The position numbers and the translations under genes are program-made. The notes beneath the pieces are model-generated. The model had not been told where the DNA came from and did no database searches. It saw only the letters and a program-made list of their open reading frames with translations. This document shows, piece by piece, positions 26,068-35,183 of a stretch of DNA of 64,000 bases. Location of the stretch: positions 1 through 64,000 of the forward strand of contig JADFAD010000001.1 in the NCBI GenBank assembly GCA_015665455.1, in the 5' to 3' direction. This DNA comes from Oceanospirillaceae bacterium. Its GTDB lineage: Bacteria > Pseudomonadota > Gammaproteobacteria > Pseudomonadales > Litoribrevibacteraceae. Position 1 is the stretch's first letter, and each line of letters starts with the position of its first letter.

Positions 26068-27231
26068 ATGCGTACACCGATATATCTAGATTATGCTGCT
26101 TCAACGCCAATGGATCCTAGAGTTGCAGAGAAGATGTCTGATTGCTTAACGATGGAAGGCAACTTCGGAAATCCTGCTTCTCGTTCACATAAATACGGTT
26201 GGTTAGCTGAAGAGGCGGTTGAGGTTGCTCGTTTAAATGTAGCAGCATTAATTAATGCTGATGCTCGAGAAATCGTCATAACTTCTGGCGCAACTGAATC
26301 TGATAATTTAGCGTTGAAAGGCGCAGCGTACTTTTATTCAAGTGATGCTGGTGGCGCTAAAGGCCGGCATATTATTACTTCTGCTTATGAGCATAAAGCT
26401 GTGCTGGATAGTTGCAAGCAGCTTGAGTTAGAAGGTTTCGAATTAACTTACCTGATACCAGATGATCAGGGTGTCATTACGGCTTCGAGTGTATGTGAAG
26501 CTATACGTGATGACACAATACTTGTCTCAATAATGCATGTGAATAATGAGCTGGGTACTAGAAATAACATTACTGAAATAGGTGCTGTATGTCGCGATCG
26601 TGACGTGGTTTTTCACGTTGATGCTGCTCAAAGCGTTGGTAAGATTCCGGTGGATGTTAAGTCCATGAATGTGGATCTTTTATCTATTTCAGCGCATAAG
26701 TTTTATGGACCTAAAGGAATTGGGTGTTTGTATGTTCGTCGTGATCCTTCCATTAAAGTGAATGCTCAGATTCATGGTGGTGGGCATGAGCGGGGGATGC
26801 GCTCAGGTACTTTAGCTACACATCAGATTGTTGGGATGGGCGCAGCTGCAGAAATAGCCTCAAAGGAATTAAACCAAGAATTTGCGGTTCTTAGTGATTT
26901 AAAGAGTAAATTGTGGGCCGGGTTAAGCTCTCTTGACGGTGTTTATTTGAACGGTTCCCATGAGGATCGGATTCCTGGGATATTGAATGTGAGTTTTGAC
27001 GGTGTAGACGGTGAAACTCTTTTGATGTCTTTAAATGATTTAGCGGTAAGTACGGGCTCTGCTTGTACTTCTGCAACGGTTGAGCCGTCTTATGTATTGA
27101 AAGTGTTGGGTTTAAAGGATGAGCTGGCTCATGCTTCGATCCGATTTTCAATCGGACGTTTTTCAACGGAAGAAGAAATCGATTACACCATTAGAAAAGT
27201 GGTGGATGTGGTAAACCGCTTAAGAACCTAA
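26068..27231 (+). CDS. iscS: Cysteine desulfurase IscS, lacking the C-terminal IscU-binding tail
   Basis: A 387-residue PLP enzyme that takes sulfur from cysteine as a persulfide. Motifs: [13 protein letters not shown] at the start, PLP Lys in [12 protein letters not shown], and the mobile catalytic loop [16 protein letters not shown] with the active Cys. E. coli IscS has 404 residues; this one ends at VVNRLRT, so the tail (SPLWEMYKQGVDLN in E. coli) is missing. In E. coli that tail is needed for IscU binding. No iscU follows; sufB does. It starts 49 bp after iscR. Confidence 0.95.
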   Translation: MRTPIYLDYAASTPMDPRVAEKMSDCLTMEGNFGNPASRSHKYGWLAEEAVEVARLNVAALINADAREIVITSGATESDNLALKGAAYFYSSDAGGAKGRHIITSAYEHKAVLDSCKQLELEGFELTYLIPDDQGVITASSVCEAIRDDTILVSIMHVNNELGTRNNITEIGAVCRDRDVVFHVDAAQSVGKIPVDVKSMNVDLLSISAHKFYGPKGIGCLYVRRDPSIKVNAQIHGGGHERGMRSGTLATHQIVGMGAAAEIASKELNQEFAVLSDLKSKLWAGLSSLDGVYLNGSHEDRIPGILNVSFDGVDGETLLMSLNDLAVSTGSACTSATVEPSYVLKVLGLKDELAHASIRFSIGRFSTEEEIDYTIRKVVDVVNRLRT

Positions 27232-27240
27232 GCGGTGTTT
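27213..27240 (+). other. Stem-loop over the iscS stop codon
   Basis: ACCGCTTA (27215-27222) pairs perfectly with TAAGCGGT (27229-27236) around a 6-nt loop; two more A-T pairs form past one bulge. The iscS stop (27229-27231) is inside the 3' arm. There is no T run. It may mark an mRNA processing or stability boundary between iscRS and the suf genes. The rest of the 123-bp gap holds a 13-codon mini-ORF (27301-27342) of doubtful meaning. Confidence 0.4.
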
Positions 27241-27354
27241 GGTTTACGTGATGGCCAATGACGGTATTTAGTGGCTTATTCATATCAGAGGTTATTGATT
27301 ATGAGTAAGGCAATTATTCCCATAGTTATCCCTGCTTATTAGGGGAGAAGTTTG

Positions 27355-28791
27355 ATGACTGAAGAAATTAACGAACTAATTAAAAACGAATACGAAGCTG
27401 GTTTTGTGACTGATGTTGAGTCAGAGACATTACCGCCAGGTCTGAATGAAGATGTTATTCGTTTTATTTCCAGTAAAAAGAATGAGCCTGAGTGGCTGCT
27501 TGAGTGGCGCTTAAAGGCGTTTCATGTATGGAAAGAAATGGATGAGCCTACATGGGCTCATGTGCAATACCCTGAAATTAATTTTCAGGATGTCTCATAC
27601 TACTCTGCGCCTAAGAGCATGGATGATCGGCCGAAAAGCTTGGATGAGGTTGATCCTGAGCTATTAAAAACATACGAAAAACTGGGCATTCCTCTGCATG
27701 AGCAGGCTGCTCTTGCGGGTGTTGCTGTCGACGTGGTGTTTGATAGTGTGTCGGTTGTGACAACTTTCCGTGAAAAGCTTAAAGAAGCGGGTGTGATTTT
27801 CATGCCAATAAGTGAGGCTGTTCATGAGCATCCTGACTTGGTTAAAAAGTATTTAGGCAGTGTTGTTCCTCAAAAAGACAACTACTATGCGGCGCTTAAC
27901 TGTGCCGTGTTCAGTGACGGATCATTCGTCTATATACCAAAGGGCGTTCGTTGTCCTATGGAGTTGTCTACTTACTTTAGAATTAATGAACAAAGTACAG
28001 GCCAGTTTGAGCGTACTTTGATTATTGCTGAAGAAGGCAGCCATGTTAGTTATCTTGAAGGCTGTACTGCTCCTATGCGTGACGAAAATCAGTTGCATGC
28101 TGCGGTAGTAGAGCTGGTTGCTTTGGATAATGCTGAAATTAAGTACTCTACAGTTCAGAACTGGTATCCAGGTGATGCAGAAGGTAAGGGTGGTATTTAC
28201 AATTTCGTTACAAAACGAGGTGTGTGTCATACCAATGCGAAAATATCTTGGACTCAAGTTGAGACGGGGTCTGCAGTCACTTGGAAATATCCGAGTTGTA
28301 TCCTTAAGGGCGATAACAGTGTTGGTGAATTCTATTCCGTAGCTTTAACAAATAATTTTCAGCAGGCGGACACTGGCACCAAGATGATTCACTTAGGTAA
28401 AAATACTAAGTCAACCATCATCACTAAAGGGATTTCTGCTGGTAAGAGTCAGAATGCTTATCGTGGTCTGGTTCGCATGAACCCAGGGGCGGAAGGTGCA
28501 CGAAACTATACCCAGTGTGATTCTTTGTTGATTGGTGATAAGTGCGGTGCTCATACCTTCCCGTATATTGAGAGTAAGCACCCCAGTGCTGTGATTGAGC
28601 ACGAAGCAACAACATCAAAAGTAAGCGATGATCAGTTGTTCCTTTGTCAGCAACGTGGCATTGATGTTGAAAAAGCCGTTTCAATGATTGTTAACGGTTT
28701 TTGTAAAGAAGTATTTAAAGAACTGCCGATGGAGTTTGCCGTTGAAGCTGGCAAATTGTTAGAAGTGAGCCTTGAAGGTTCAGTCGGTTAA
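27355..28791 (+). CDS. sufB: Fe-S scaffold subunit SufB
   Basis: A 478-residue scaffold subunit of SufBC2D, on which new Fe-S clusters are built. Typical segments: [36 protein letters not shown], the core beta-helix with EGCTAPM, and the C-terminal region with [15 protein letters not shown] and [10 protein letters not shown] conserved Cys lies in [15 protein letters not shown] 27355 is chosen because GGGGAG (27342-27347) is 7 bases upstream; TTG 27352 is an in-frame alternative. It is followed by sufC after 31 bp. Confidence 0.96.
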   Translation: MTEEINELIKNEYEAGFVTDVESETLPPGLNEDVIRFISSKKNEPEWLLEWRLKAFHVWKEMDEPTWAHVQYPEINFQDVSYYSAPKSMDDRPKSLDEVDPELLKTYEKLGIPLHEQAALAGVAVDVVFDSVSVVTTFREKLKEAGVIFMPISEAVHEHPDLVKKYLGSVVPQKDNYYAALNCAVFSDGSFVYIPKGVRCPMELSTYFRINEQSTGQFERTLIIAEEGSHVSYLEGCTAPMRDENQLHAAVVELVALDNAEIKYSTVQNWYPGDAEGKGGIYNFVTKRGVCHTNAKISWTQVETGSAVTWKYPSCILKGDNSVGEFYSVALTNNFQQADTGTKMIHLGKNTKSTIITKGISAGKSQNAYRGLVRMNPGAEGARNYTQCDSLLIGDKCGAHTFPYIESKHPSAVIEHEATTSKVSDDQLFLCQQRGIDVEKAVSMIVNGFCKEVFKELPMEFAVEAGKLLEVSLEGSVG

Positions 28792-28822
28792 TCTGGTTTG
28801 ATAAGAGATAGAGAGATTATTA

Positions 28823-29572
28823 ATGTTAAGCATTAAAAACCTACAGGCAAAAGTTGAAGAAAAAGACATCATCAAGGGTCTGAATCTGAATATCAAACCG
28901 GGTGAGGTTCACGCGATCATGGGGCCTAATGGCGCCGGTAAAAGTACATTAGGTAATGTGTTGTCAGGTCGTGAAGGCTACGAAGTAACGGGTGGTTCAG
29001 TTGAGTTTCTTGGTAAAGATCTTTTGGATTTTGAACCGGAAGAGCGTGCCCGTGAAGGTTTATTTCTAGCGTTTCAGTATCCTGTGGAAATCCCTGGTGT
29101 GTCCAATCTAGAATTCTTAAAGGCTTCTGTTGATGCGGTTCGTGAGCATCGTGGTCAAGATCCTTTGGATTCAGTGAGCTTTTTAAAGCTAGCTAGAGAG
29201 AAGTGTAAAGCGGTTAACTTAGATCAAAACTTCTTGAAACGTGGCGTAAATGAAGGTTTCTCTGGTGGTGAGAAGAAGCGAAATGAAATCATGCAAATGA
29301 TGTTGCTTGAGCCTTCTCTTTGTATTCTTGATGAAACGGATTCAGGCTTGGATATTGATGCGCTTCAGGTGGTTGCTGATGGTGTGAACTCTCAGCGCAG
29401 CGTTGATCGTTCGTTCATTGTTGTTACTCACTATCAAAGATTGCTGGATTACATAGTTCCTGATTATGTTCATGTTTTAGCAAATGGTCGAATTGTTAAG
29501 TCAGGTGGGAAAGAGCTTGCTCTTGAACTTGAAGAGAAAGGCTACAGCTGGATTGACGAAGAGGTAGTGTAA
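28823..29572 (+). CDS. sufC: SUF system ATPase SufC
   Basis: A 249-residue ABC-type ATPase that powers the SufBCD scaffold in the cytoplasm. Walker A GPNGAGKST (about 34-42), signature FSGGEKKRNE, Walker B LCILDETDSGLD, and the H-loop VVTHYQRLLD. Length matches E. coli SufC (248). It is 3 bp from sufD. Confidence 0.97.
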   Translation: MLSIKNLQAKVEEKDIIKGLNLNIKPGEVHAIMGPNGAGKSTLGNVLSGREGYEVTGGSVEFLGKDLLDFEPEERAREGLFLAFQYPVEIPGVSNLEFLKASVDAVREHRGQDPLDSVSFLKLAREKCKAVNLDQNFLKRGVNEGFSGGEKKRNEIMQMMLLEPSLCILDETDSGLDIDALQVVADGVNSQRSVDRSFIVVTHYQRLLDYIVPDYVHVLANGRIVKSGGKELALELEEKGYSWIDEEVV

Positions 29573-29575
29573 GCT

Positions 29576-30922
29576 ATGACTGAAGCATCAACTCAAACAT
29601 TAGATTATGCATCGCAAGCGCTGTCCTTGGCTCAGAGTGTAGAAGGGCCGGAATGGCTTTCGGGTCTTAGAAAAGACGGACAGCAAAGTTTTGAAGGTCA
29701 TGCATGGCCAACACGTAAAACTGAGCATTGGAAGTACACTAATTTGAGCGCTTTGAATAAGCAAAACTATGCTCAATTAGTGGCTAATGATTCTGTTGCT
29801 CTAACTGATTCTGAGGCACAGCAATTGTACCTGATTGCTGATTTAGATGCTGTTCAGCTCGTATTTGTTAATGGTCATTTCTCTGAAACTTTATCATCAG
29901 AGATTGATTTGGATTCAGTGGAAGTTGTTCGGTTTTCTCAGGCAGACGAAGATCAGAGATCGGTGATTTCTGACAATTTAGGTCAGATAACGCTGAATGA
30001 AGAGCATATATTCAGTGCGCTGAACGCAGGACAGCTTGATGACGGTGTGTTAATTCGTTTCTTGAAAAATAAGAAAACGGAAACGGCCATTCAGGTTGTA
30101 CATCTGACAACGGCTCAGTCACAAAGCTTTTCTGTGAATGCTCGCTTGTTGGTGGTTTCTGAGGCTGGTTCTCAGGGCGTCGTTGTCGAGAGTTTCGTTT
30201 CTGATGACGCATCTCAGACGGCAATTGTTAACAGTATTACTGAATGCCGAATCGACGATAATTCAAAACTGTTTCATTATAGACTACAGCTGGAACAAGA
30301 AGATGCCATTCATATTGGTGGTATGCATGTTCAGTTGAACGCTGGCAGTCAACTAGAAAGCTTTCATGTTGGTTTGGGTGGCAAGGTCAAGCGAGTCGAT
30401 GTGGTTGTTAATCATGAAGGATCTGGTGCACACTGTGATTTGAAAGGTGTTTATTTACCTAAAAATTCACAGCACATTGATTACCACACATGCATCGAAC
30501 ATAAGGTACCGCATTGTACTACCAGTGAAGTATTTCGAGGCATTATCGCTAATCAAGCTAAAGCGGTTTTTAATGGCCGTATTCATATCCATCCTGACGC
30601 ACAAAAGACGTTGGCGGAACTGAATAATAGAAATCTTTTGTTGTCTAATAAAGCAGAGATAAACACGAAGCCTGAGTTAGAAATTTATGCGGATGATGTT
30701 CGTTGTGCTCACGGTGCGACAATTGCTCAGTTAGATGATAACGCGATGAATTATATGCTCTCTCGAGGTATCGGTCGTCAGGAAGCTGAAGTAATGATGA
30801 GCTTTGGTTTCATTAATGAGTTGTTGAACGGTTTGGCTCATCACCCAATACAAGAGAAGCTACGTCCTATTTTGGCAGATTTATTTGGCAAGGATGACTC
30901 TTTGACGAGGCATTTATTATGA
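29576..30922 (+). CDS. sufD: Fe-S scaffold partner SufD
   Basis: A 448-residue paralogue of SufB. The N-terminal helical part is variable, with WPTRKTEHWKYTNLSAL typical of SufD. A parallel beta-helix occupies the middle, and the C-terminal family block includes HTCIEHKVPHCTTSEVFRG, RIHIHPDAQKT, NRNLLLSNKAEINTKPELEI and DVRCAHGATIAQLD. The His in CIEHKVPHC and the DDVRCAHG Cys match residues implicated in cluster assembly. Its stop overlaps the sufS start (ATGA, 30919-30922). Confidence 0.95.
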   Translation: MTEASTQTLDYASQALSLAQSVEGPEWLSGLRKDGQQSFEGHAWPTRKTEHWKYTNLSALNKQNYAQLVANDSVALTDSEAQQLYLIADLDAVQLVFVNGHFSETLSSEIDLDSVEVVRFSQADEDQRSVISDNLGQITLNEEHIFSALNAGQLDDGVLIRFLKNKKTETAIQVVHLTTAQSQSFSVNARLLVVSEAGSQGVVVESFVSDDASQTAIVNSITECRIDDNSKLFHYRLQLEQEDAIHIGGMHVQLNAGSQLESFHVGLGGKVKRVDVVVNHEGSGAHCDLKGVYLPKNSQHIDYHTCIEHKVPHCTTSEVFRGIIANQAKAVFNGRIHIHPDAQKTLAELNNRNLLLSNKAEINTKPELEIYADDVRCAHGATIAQLDDNAMNYMLSRGIGRQEAEVMMSFGFINELLNGLAHHPIQEKLRPILADLFGKDDSLTRHLL

Positions 30923-32166
30923 TAGAGGCAATCGCTGACACGCCCTTGGGGCTTGATGTGGATAAAATTCGTAAGGATTTTCCTATTTTACATCAGGAAG
31001 TGAACGGTCATCCTTTGGTGTATCTTGATAACGCTGCTTCGACTCATAAGCCTCAAGCTGTGATTGATGCATTAGCGCTTTATTATTCTAAGAATAACTC
31101 GAATGTGCATCGTGGAGCTCATGCTTTAAGCGATCGCGCTACTCAGGATTTTGAAAATGCACGTGGAACGGTTCAGGCATTTTTAAACGCTGAGAGTTCA
31201 GAAGAAATTATTTGGACTCGAGGTACTACAGAAAGCATTAACTTGGTTGCTCAGACCTACGGGCAAGAGAATGTTAAGGCCGGGGATAATGTAATCATTT
31301 CTGCTATGGAGCATCACTCGAACATTGTACCTTGGCAGGTTCTGTGTGAACAAGTGGGTGCGGAGCTTCGAGTTATACCGGTTAATGATGCGGGTGAATT
31401 ACAGTTCGAAGACTTCCTTGCTTTGCTTGATGAGAAAACTAAGTTTGTATCGGTTGTACATGTCTCTAATGCTTTAGGTTCGATTAATCCTGTAGATGCA
31501 ATTATTACTGAAGCTCATAAAGTCGGCGCTAAGGTTTTGATTGATGGAGCGCAAGCCGTTGCACACTGGGAAGTGGATGTTGTTGCTTTAGATTGTGACT
31601 TTTATGTGTTCTCAGGTCATAAGCTGTTTGGTCCTACAGGCATTGGCGTGTTGTATGGAAAGAAAGAATTACTTGATTCTATGCCTCCATATCAATATGG
31701 CGGAGAAATGATTGAGCAGGTAAGTTTTTCAGGTACGACGTTTAACAAGTTACCGTACAAATATGAAGCTGGCACACCCAATATTGCTGGTGCAGTCGGT
31801 TTGGCAGCTGCGATTGATTATTTAGTTGCGTTAGATAGAGCTGCATTGGCTGAGCATGAAGAGGCGTTACTAGAAAGAGCCAAGTTACGTGCTACGGAAA
31901 TCCCTGAGATTCAGCTTGTGGGTACTGCAAAAGATAAGACGAGCGTTTTTAGTTTTTTGATTAAAGGTGCTCATCCTCATGATGTAGGAACTTTATTGGA
32001 TCAGCAAGGGGTAGCTGTACGTACAGGTCACCATTGTGCGATGCCGATAATGGAACAGTATTGTATTCCTGGGACGGTGAGAGCATCGTTCACTTTTTAT
32101 AATACTCTTGAAGAGGTTGATGCTCTTTTTGATGCGATTAATAAAGTTAAACTGTTTTTGTTATAA
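30919..32166 (+). CDS. sufS: Cysteine desulfurase SufS
   Basis: A 415-residue group II cysteine desulfurase. PLP Lys is in FSGHKLFGPTGIG; the catalytic Cys is in VRTGHHCAMPIM on the short loop typical of SufS. It passes persulfide sulfur to SufE, whose gene closes this region. With iscS, the operon encodes two desulfurases. Translation is coupled to sufD by the 4-bp overlap. Confidence 0.96.
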   Translation: MIEAIADTPLGLDVDKIRKDFPILHQEVNGHPLVYLDNAASTHKPQAVIDALALYYSKNNSNVHRGAHALSDRATQDFENARGTVQAFLNAESSEEIIWTRGTTESINLVAQTYGQENVKAGDNVIISAMEHHSNIVPWQVLCEQVGAELRVIPVNDAGELQFEDFLALLDEKTKFVSVVHVSNALGSINPVDAIITEAHKVGAKVLIDGAQAVAHWEVDVVALDCDFYVFSGHKLFGPTGIGVLYGKKELLDSMPPYQYGGEMIEQVSFSGTTFNKLPYKYEAGTPNIAGAVGLAAAIDYLVALDRAALAEHEEALLERAKLRATEIPEIQLVGTAKDKTSVFSFLIKGAHPHDVGTLLDQQGVAVRTGHHCAMPIMEQYCIPGTVRASFTFYNTLEEVDALFDAINKVKLFLL

Positions 32167-32184
32167 CCAGCGGAAAGCAAACTT

Positions 32185-32538
32185 ATGACCGTAGAATCTT
32201 TCTCACCTGAAGAGTCTGTGCTTACCATTACAGAAGCGGCAGCCATACATTTGTCAGGGCAAATTACACGAACTAATTCAGCGGGCCTTCGCCTTGCTGT
32301 TAATGAGAGTGGTTGTTCCGGTTATATGTATGAATTGAATTTGGTTTCAGAGCCTAAAGATGGCGATCATGCATTCGAACTTGCTGATGGCGTGACCTTG
32401 TATGTTGCGACAGAGGCATTGCCTATGATTCAGGGGACTGAAATTGATTATCATACTGAAGGTTTGAACAGCACAATAAAGTTTAATAATCCAAATGCTA
32501 AGGCTCTGTGTGGCTGTGGTGAGAGCTTCACTGTCTAA
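32185..32538 (+). CDS. sufA: A-type Fe-S carrier protein SufA/IscA family
   Basis: A 117-residue HesB/IscA-family carrier that hands clusters from the scaffold to apo-enzymes. The three ligand cysteines are present: one in SGCSGYMYEL and two in the C-terminal CGCGESF. The N-terminus has a short extension before LTITEAAAIHL. The suf context supports SufA over IscA. It is 18 bp after sufS. Confidence 0.92.
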   Translation: MTVESFSPEESVLTITEAAAIHLSGQITRTNSAGLRLAVNESGCSGYMYELNLVSEPKDGDHAFELADGVTLYVATEALPMIQGTEIDYHTEGLNSTIKFNNPNAKALCGCGESFTV

Positions 32539-32565
32539 TTTATTCTTATTGTGTGGTAGGTAGTT

Positions 32566-33099
32566 ATGGAACGTAGAATGGTTGCTACAGTACGAGAATG
32601 TCCGGCTCGGTTGGTTCCGGACGGTACTCGTATTACGATCCCGTCAGGCACATTTGTAACGATTACTCAGTCCTTGGGTGGTAATTACACGGTCACCGTT
32701 AATGGAAATATGGCTCGCATTGATGGTACTGATGCTGAAGCGTTGGGTTTGATTGCTGAAGAGCTGGAGTTCGAACATGTGTCGGACGAGCTTATTCATG
32801 AAGAGCATGTATGGTACGCGCTGAAGACAATTTTTGATCCTGAAATACCTGTGAATCTCGTTGACCTTGGGTTGATTTACAAGGTCTCTTTGGATCAGGT
32901 GGCAAAGCAAGTGACTGTGGATATGACTTTGACTGCACCTGGTTGTGGTATGGGGCCAGTACTTGTAAGTGATGTGAAGTATCGGGTAGCAAAAGTACCT
33001 AATGTGACTGGTGTAAACGTTGAGTTGGTTTTTGATCCTCCGTGGCATAGAGATATGATGTCTGAAGAGGCACAGCTTGAAACAGGCATGTTCTTTTAG
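32566..33099 (+). CDS. sufT: Fe-S assembly factor SufT (DUF59/MIP18 family)
   Basis: A 177-residue protein with an N-terminal SufT-specific part (GTRITIPSGTFVTITQSLGG) and a C-terminal DUF59 domain (about 85-165: FDPEIPVNLVDLGLIY, then TLTAPGCGMG with the conserved Cys). SufT-type proteins assist Fe-S maturation under high demand. It is the last gene before a terminator. Confidence 0.93.
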   Translation: MERRMVATVRECPARLVPDGTRITIPSGTFVTITQSLGGNYTVTVNGNMARIDGTDAEALGLIAEELEFEHVSDELIHEEHVWYALKTIFDPEIPVNLVDLGLIYKVSLDQVAKQVTVDMTLTAPGCGMGPVLVSDVKYRVAKVPNVTGVNVELVFDPPWHRDMMSEEAQLETGMFF

Positions 33100-33109
33100 G
33101 TTTGTAGAG

Positions 33110-33133
33110 AAAGCAGCTAAGGCTGCTTTTTTT
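33110..33133 (+). terminator. Intrinsic terminator between sufT and sufE
   Basis: 8-bp stem AAAGCAGC/GCTGCTTT (33110-33117 with 33122-33129), loop TAAG, T run to 33133. It would end the iscR-iscS-sufBCDSAT transcript, so sufE depends on read-through or its own promoter in 33134-33241. Confidence 0.85.
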
Positions 33134-33241
33134 ATGTGTTTGTTGATAGTGAACTTATTTGAAGTTTATTCAAAGTTGCTAAATTCTTTGAGAAACGGTT
33201 AAATGCGCGCTTTGAGTATTTAGTAAGCAGGTAGTGATTAT

Positions 33242-33667
33242 ATGTCGAACCCATTTGGTACTGAAATTACCCCAGAAGAAATTGTTGATACGCTTGGTTT
33301 CTTTGATAGCTGGGAAGATCGTTATCGTTACATCATTGATTTGGGTAAGCAGCTGCCAGAAATGGATGATTCCAAAAAGACTGATGATCGTATTGTGAAG
33401 GGGTGTCAGTCCCAAGTGTGGATTGACCATTGGTTGGAAGATAATAAAATTATGTTGAATGTGGACAGTGATGCCCACATTGTAAGAGGCTTGTTAGCTG
33501 TGGTGATGAGTGCATACAACGGGAAGACGGCTTCTGAGGTGTTAGAGTTCAATATTGAAGGCTTCTTTGAAGAATTGGATCTTATTAAGCATCTGAGCCC
33601 AACTCGTGGTAATGGACTGAGATCTATGGTTCAAAAAATTCGTGAGTTGGCGGTTTCTATTAGTTGA
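33242..33667 (+). CDS. sufE: Sulfur acceptor SufE
   Basis: A 141-residue sulfur-transfer protein that takes persulfide from SufS and delivers it to SufB. The active Cys is in VKGCQSQVW, preceded by the family's DRYRYIIDLGKQLP segment. Length matches E. coli SufE (138). It is separated from sufT by a terminator and from the next gene by another. Confidence 0.95.
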   Translation: MSNPFGTEITPEEIVDTLGFFDSWEDRYRYIIDLGKQLPEMDDSKKTDDRIVKGCQSQVWIDHWLEDNKIMLNVDSDAHIVRGLLAVVMSAYNGKTASEVLEFNIEGFFEELDLIKHLSPTRGNGLRSMVQKIRELAVSIS

Positions 33668-33693
33668 TGACTTTTCGATTGATGTTAAATTTG

Positions 33694-33724
33694 AAAATAC
33701 CGAGCTTGTTCTCGGTATTTTTTT
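33694..33724 (+). terminator. Intrinsic terminator after sufE
   Basis: 11-bp stem AAAATACCGAG/CTCGGTATTTT (33694-33704 with 33711-33721), loop CTTGTT, T run to 33724. Confidence 0.88.
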
Positions 33725-33776
33725 GTCTATTCATATTGTTTGCACTATTGGTTGATAAAGTTGTTTTTGAAAGTCA

Positions 33777-33860
33777 GAAACCTTAGGTTTCCTACCCTTT
33801 GTTTGCCCGGATGTGATGCGCGATGATTGATTCTTCATGCTATTGCTTCGGGCTTTTTTT
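33777..33860 (+). ncRNA. Candidate small RNA or 5' structured element (unassigned)
   Basis: In the 323-bp gap between sufE and the CheW gene: a short hairpin GAAACC/GGTTTC (33777-33791), then GCCCG (33805-33809) pairing with CGGGC (33849-33853) and a run of seven T bases to 33860. An inner pairing ATGA/TCAT can extend it. The shape is a stem-loop plus terminator, as in many sRNAs, but the outer stem is only 5 bp with a long interior and I cannot place a promoter. No known family is recognised. Confidence 0.3.
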
Positions 33861-33990
33861 ATTGTAAAGAAAAATATATAGCGTGCTGTGCTAATATTTA
33901 TCCTAAGGTTTTTAGTTTTTTGAACGCTAATATTGACTAAGTATTTTGGTTTTTAGTAGCCATTCATTTATTTAAAAGGTTCAGTTTGTA

Positions 33991-34434
33991 ATGAAATGGA
34001 TAACTTTTTGTGTAGAAGATGAGGATTACTGTCATCAGGTAAGCTCTGTTAAAGAAGTTCTTCGTTATGAAGAGCCTGTGCCTGTACCTGGTGCGCCTGA
34101 CTTTGTGGCAGGAATCATTAATGTTCGAGGTGAGGTAATGGTTGTGTTGGATACTCGAACGATTATGGGGTTGCCTCCTTTTGAGATGACGGATGCAAGT
34201 CGTGTAATTTGCCTTGAATTGCCGGAAGGGAATTTTGGTCTTTTAGTGGATTCGGTATCTGAAATGATCGACTTCGAAGATTCTCAGTTGGATCAGGGTG
34301 CGCAACCAACTATGACGGGTTCTTCGATGATGATTAAAGGAACCTATAAAGATGAAAAAGGCCTGAAGATTGCGATTGATGTAGATACCTTTGTTGCTAA
34401 CTATATTGAAGAAAGGAATGCTGCTGTCGCATAG
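33991..34434 (+). CDS. CheW-like chemotaxis coupling protein
   Basis: A 147-residue single-domain CheW fold (WITFCVEDEDYCHQVSSVKEV; PGAPDFVAGIINVRGEVMVVLD is the family core, in part). CheW proteins bridge chemoreceptors and the CheA kinase. No cheA or receptor gene adjoins, so it is a stand-alone adaptor, as found near ndk-rlmN in some marine relatives (recollection, unverified). Confidence 0.9.
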   Translation: MKWITFCVEDEDYCHQVSSVKEVLRYEEPVPVPGAPDFVAGIINVRGEVMVVLDTRTIMGLPPFEMTDASRVICLELPEGNFGLLVDSVSEMIDFEDSQLDQGAQPTMTGSSMMIKGTYKDEKGLKIAIDVDTFVANYIEERNAAVA

Positions 34435-34636
34435 TTATTTTGATTTGTATTGATGAAAGTGAAAGGGCCTTTATTGGCTCTTTTTTGTTTTTAGTAGGAA
34501 TTATTTTTTAATTTAAGTGTAGTTATCTGATAGTTTGACAAACGACGTTCTAAGCACTGGTAATGGTTGTCTTATCTGGCGTATAATCCGCTCGATTTTT
34601 TATACCGCTAAATGCACCTTTAAGAGGAATTTATTC

Positions 34637-35062
34637 ATGGCTGTAGAACGTACTTTTTCTATCGTTAAACCAGACGCAGTTGCAAAAAATGTAATTGGTA
34701 AAATCTATTCTCGTTTTGAAGATAATGGTCTTCAAATCGTTGCAGCTAAAATGGTTCAGTTGTCTCGCGAAAAAGCTGAAGGTTTCTACGCTGAGCATAA
34801 AGAGCGTCCTTTCTTTAACGATCTTGTTGAGTTTATGATTTCTGGTCCTGTTTGTGTTCAGGTTCTAGAAGGCGAAGGCGCAATTCTTAAGAATCGTGAC
34901 CTAATGGGTGCAACTAACCCTAAAGAAGCTGATGCTGGTACTATTCGTGCGGATTTCGCTGATAGCATCGATGCTAACGCAGTTCACGGTTCTGATTCTG
35001 AAACATCAGCTGCTCGTGAAATCGCATACTTCTTCGCAGACGAAGAAATTTGCGCTCGCTAA
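34637..35062 (+). CDS. ndk: Nucleoside diphosphate kinase
   Basis: A 141-residue enzyme that balances nucleoside triphosphate pools. It starts [15 protein letters not shown] and has the active-site His in [15 protein letters not shown] 34637 with AAGAGGA upstream (34622-34628) gives the exact family length; a longer frame back to TTG 34535 is not needed. A TATAAT at 34582-34587 may be its -10 box. A terminator follows. Confidence 0.97.
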   Translation: MAVERTFSIVKPDAVAKNVIGKIYSRFEDNGLQIVAAKMVQLSREKAEGFYAEHKERPFFNDLVEFMISGPVCVQVLEGEGAILKNRDLMGATNPKEADAGTIRADFADSIDANAVHGSDSETSAAREIAYFFADEEICAR

Positions 35063-35081
35063 TATAGCGAAGTAATAACTG

Positions 35082-35107
35082 AGCCGGGGTTTTATTGCTC
35101 CGGCTTT
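35082..35107 (+). terminator. Hairpin terminator after ndk
   Basis: 8-bp stem AGCCGGGG/CTCCGGCT (35082-35089 with 35098-35105, one G-T pair), loop TTTTATTG. The T tract is broken (TTTGTGCTTTTT). Confidence 0.7.
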
Positions 35108-35183
35108 GTGCTTTTTATTATTAATGTTTTTTTCTAGCTACTGTCAATTAAGACCGTAAATCCTGGATTAAAGGTGAGTCACT

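Noticed and set aside
27301-27342. 13-codon ORF (MSKAIIPIVIPAY) before sufB listed as a gene
   Set aside because: It is too short, with only AGAGG 9 bases upstream and no known peptide. It is mentioned as a possible coupling element only.
34535-34636. Upstream extension of ndk to TTG 34535
   Set aside because: The TTG is part of a TTGACA-like promoter sequence and the extra 34 residues match nothing in the family. ATG 34637 gives the exact NDK start.
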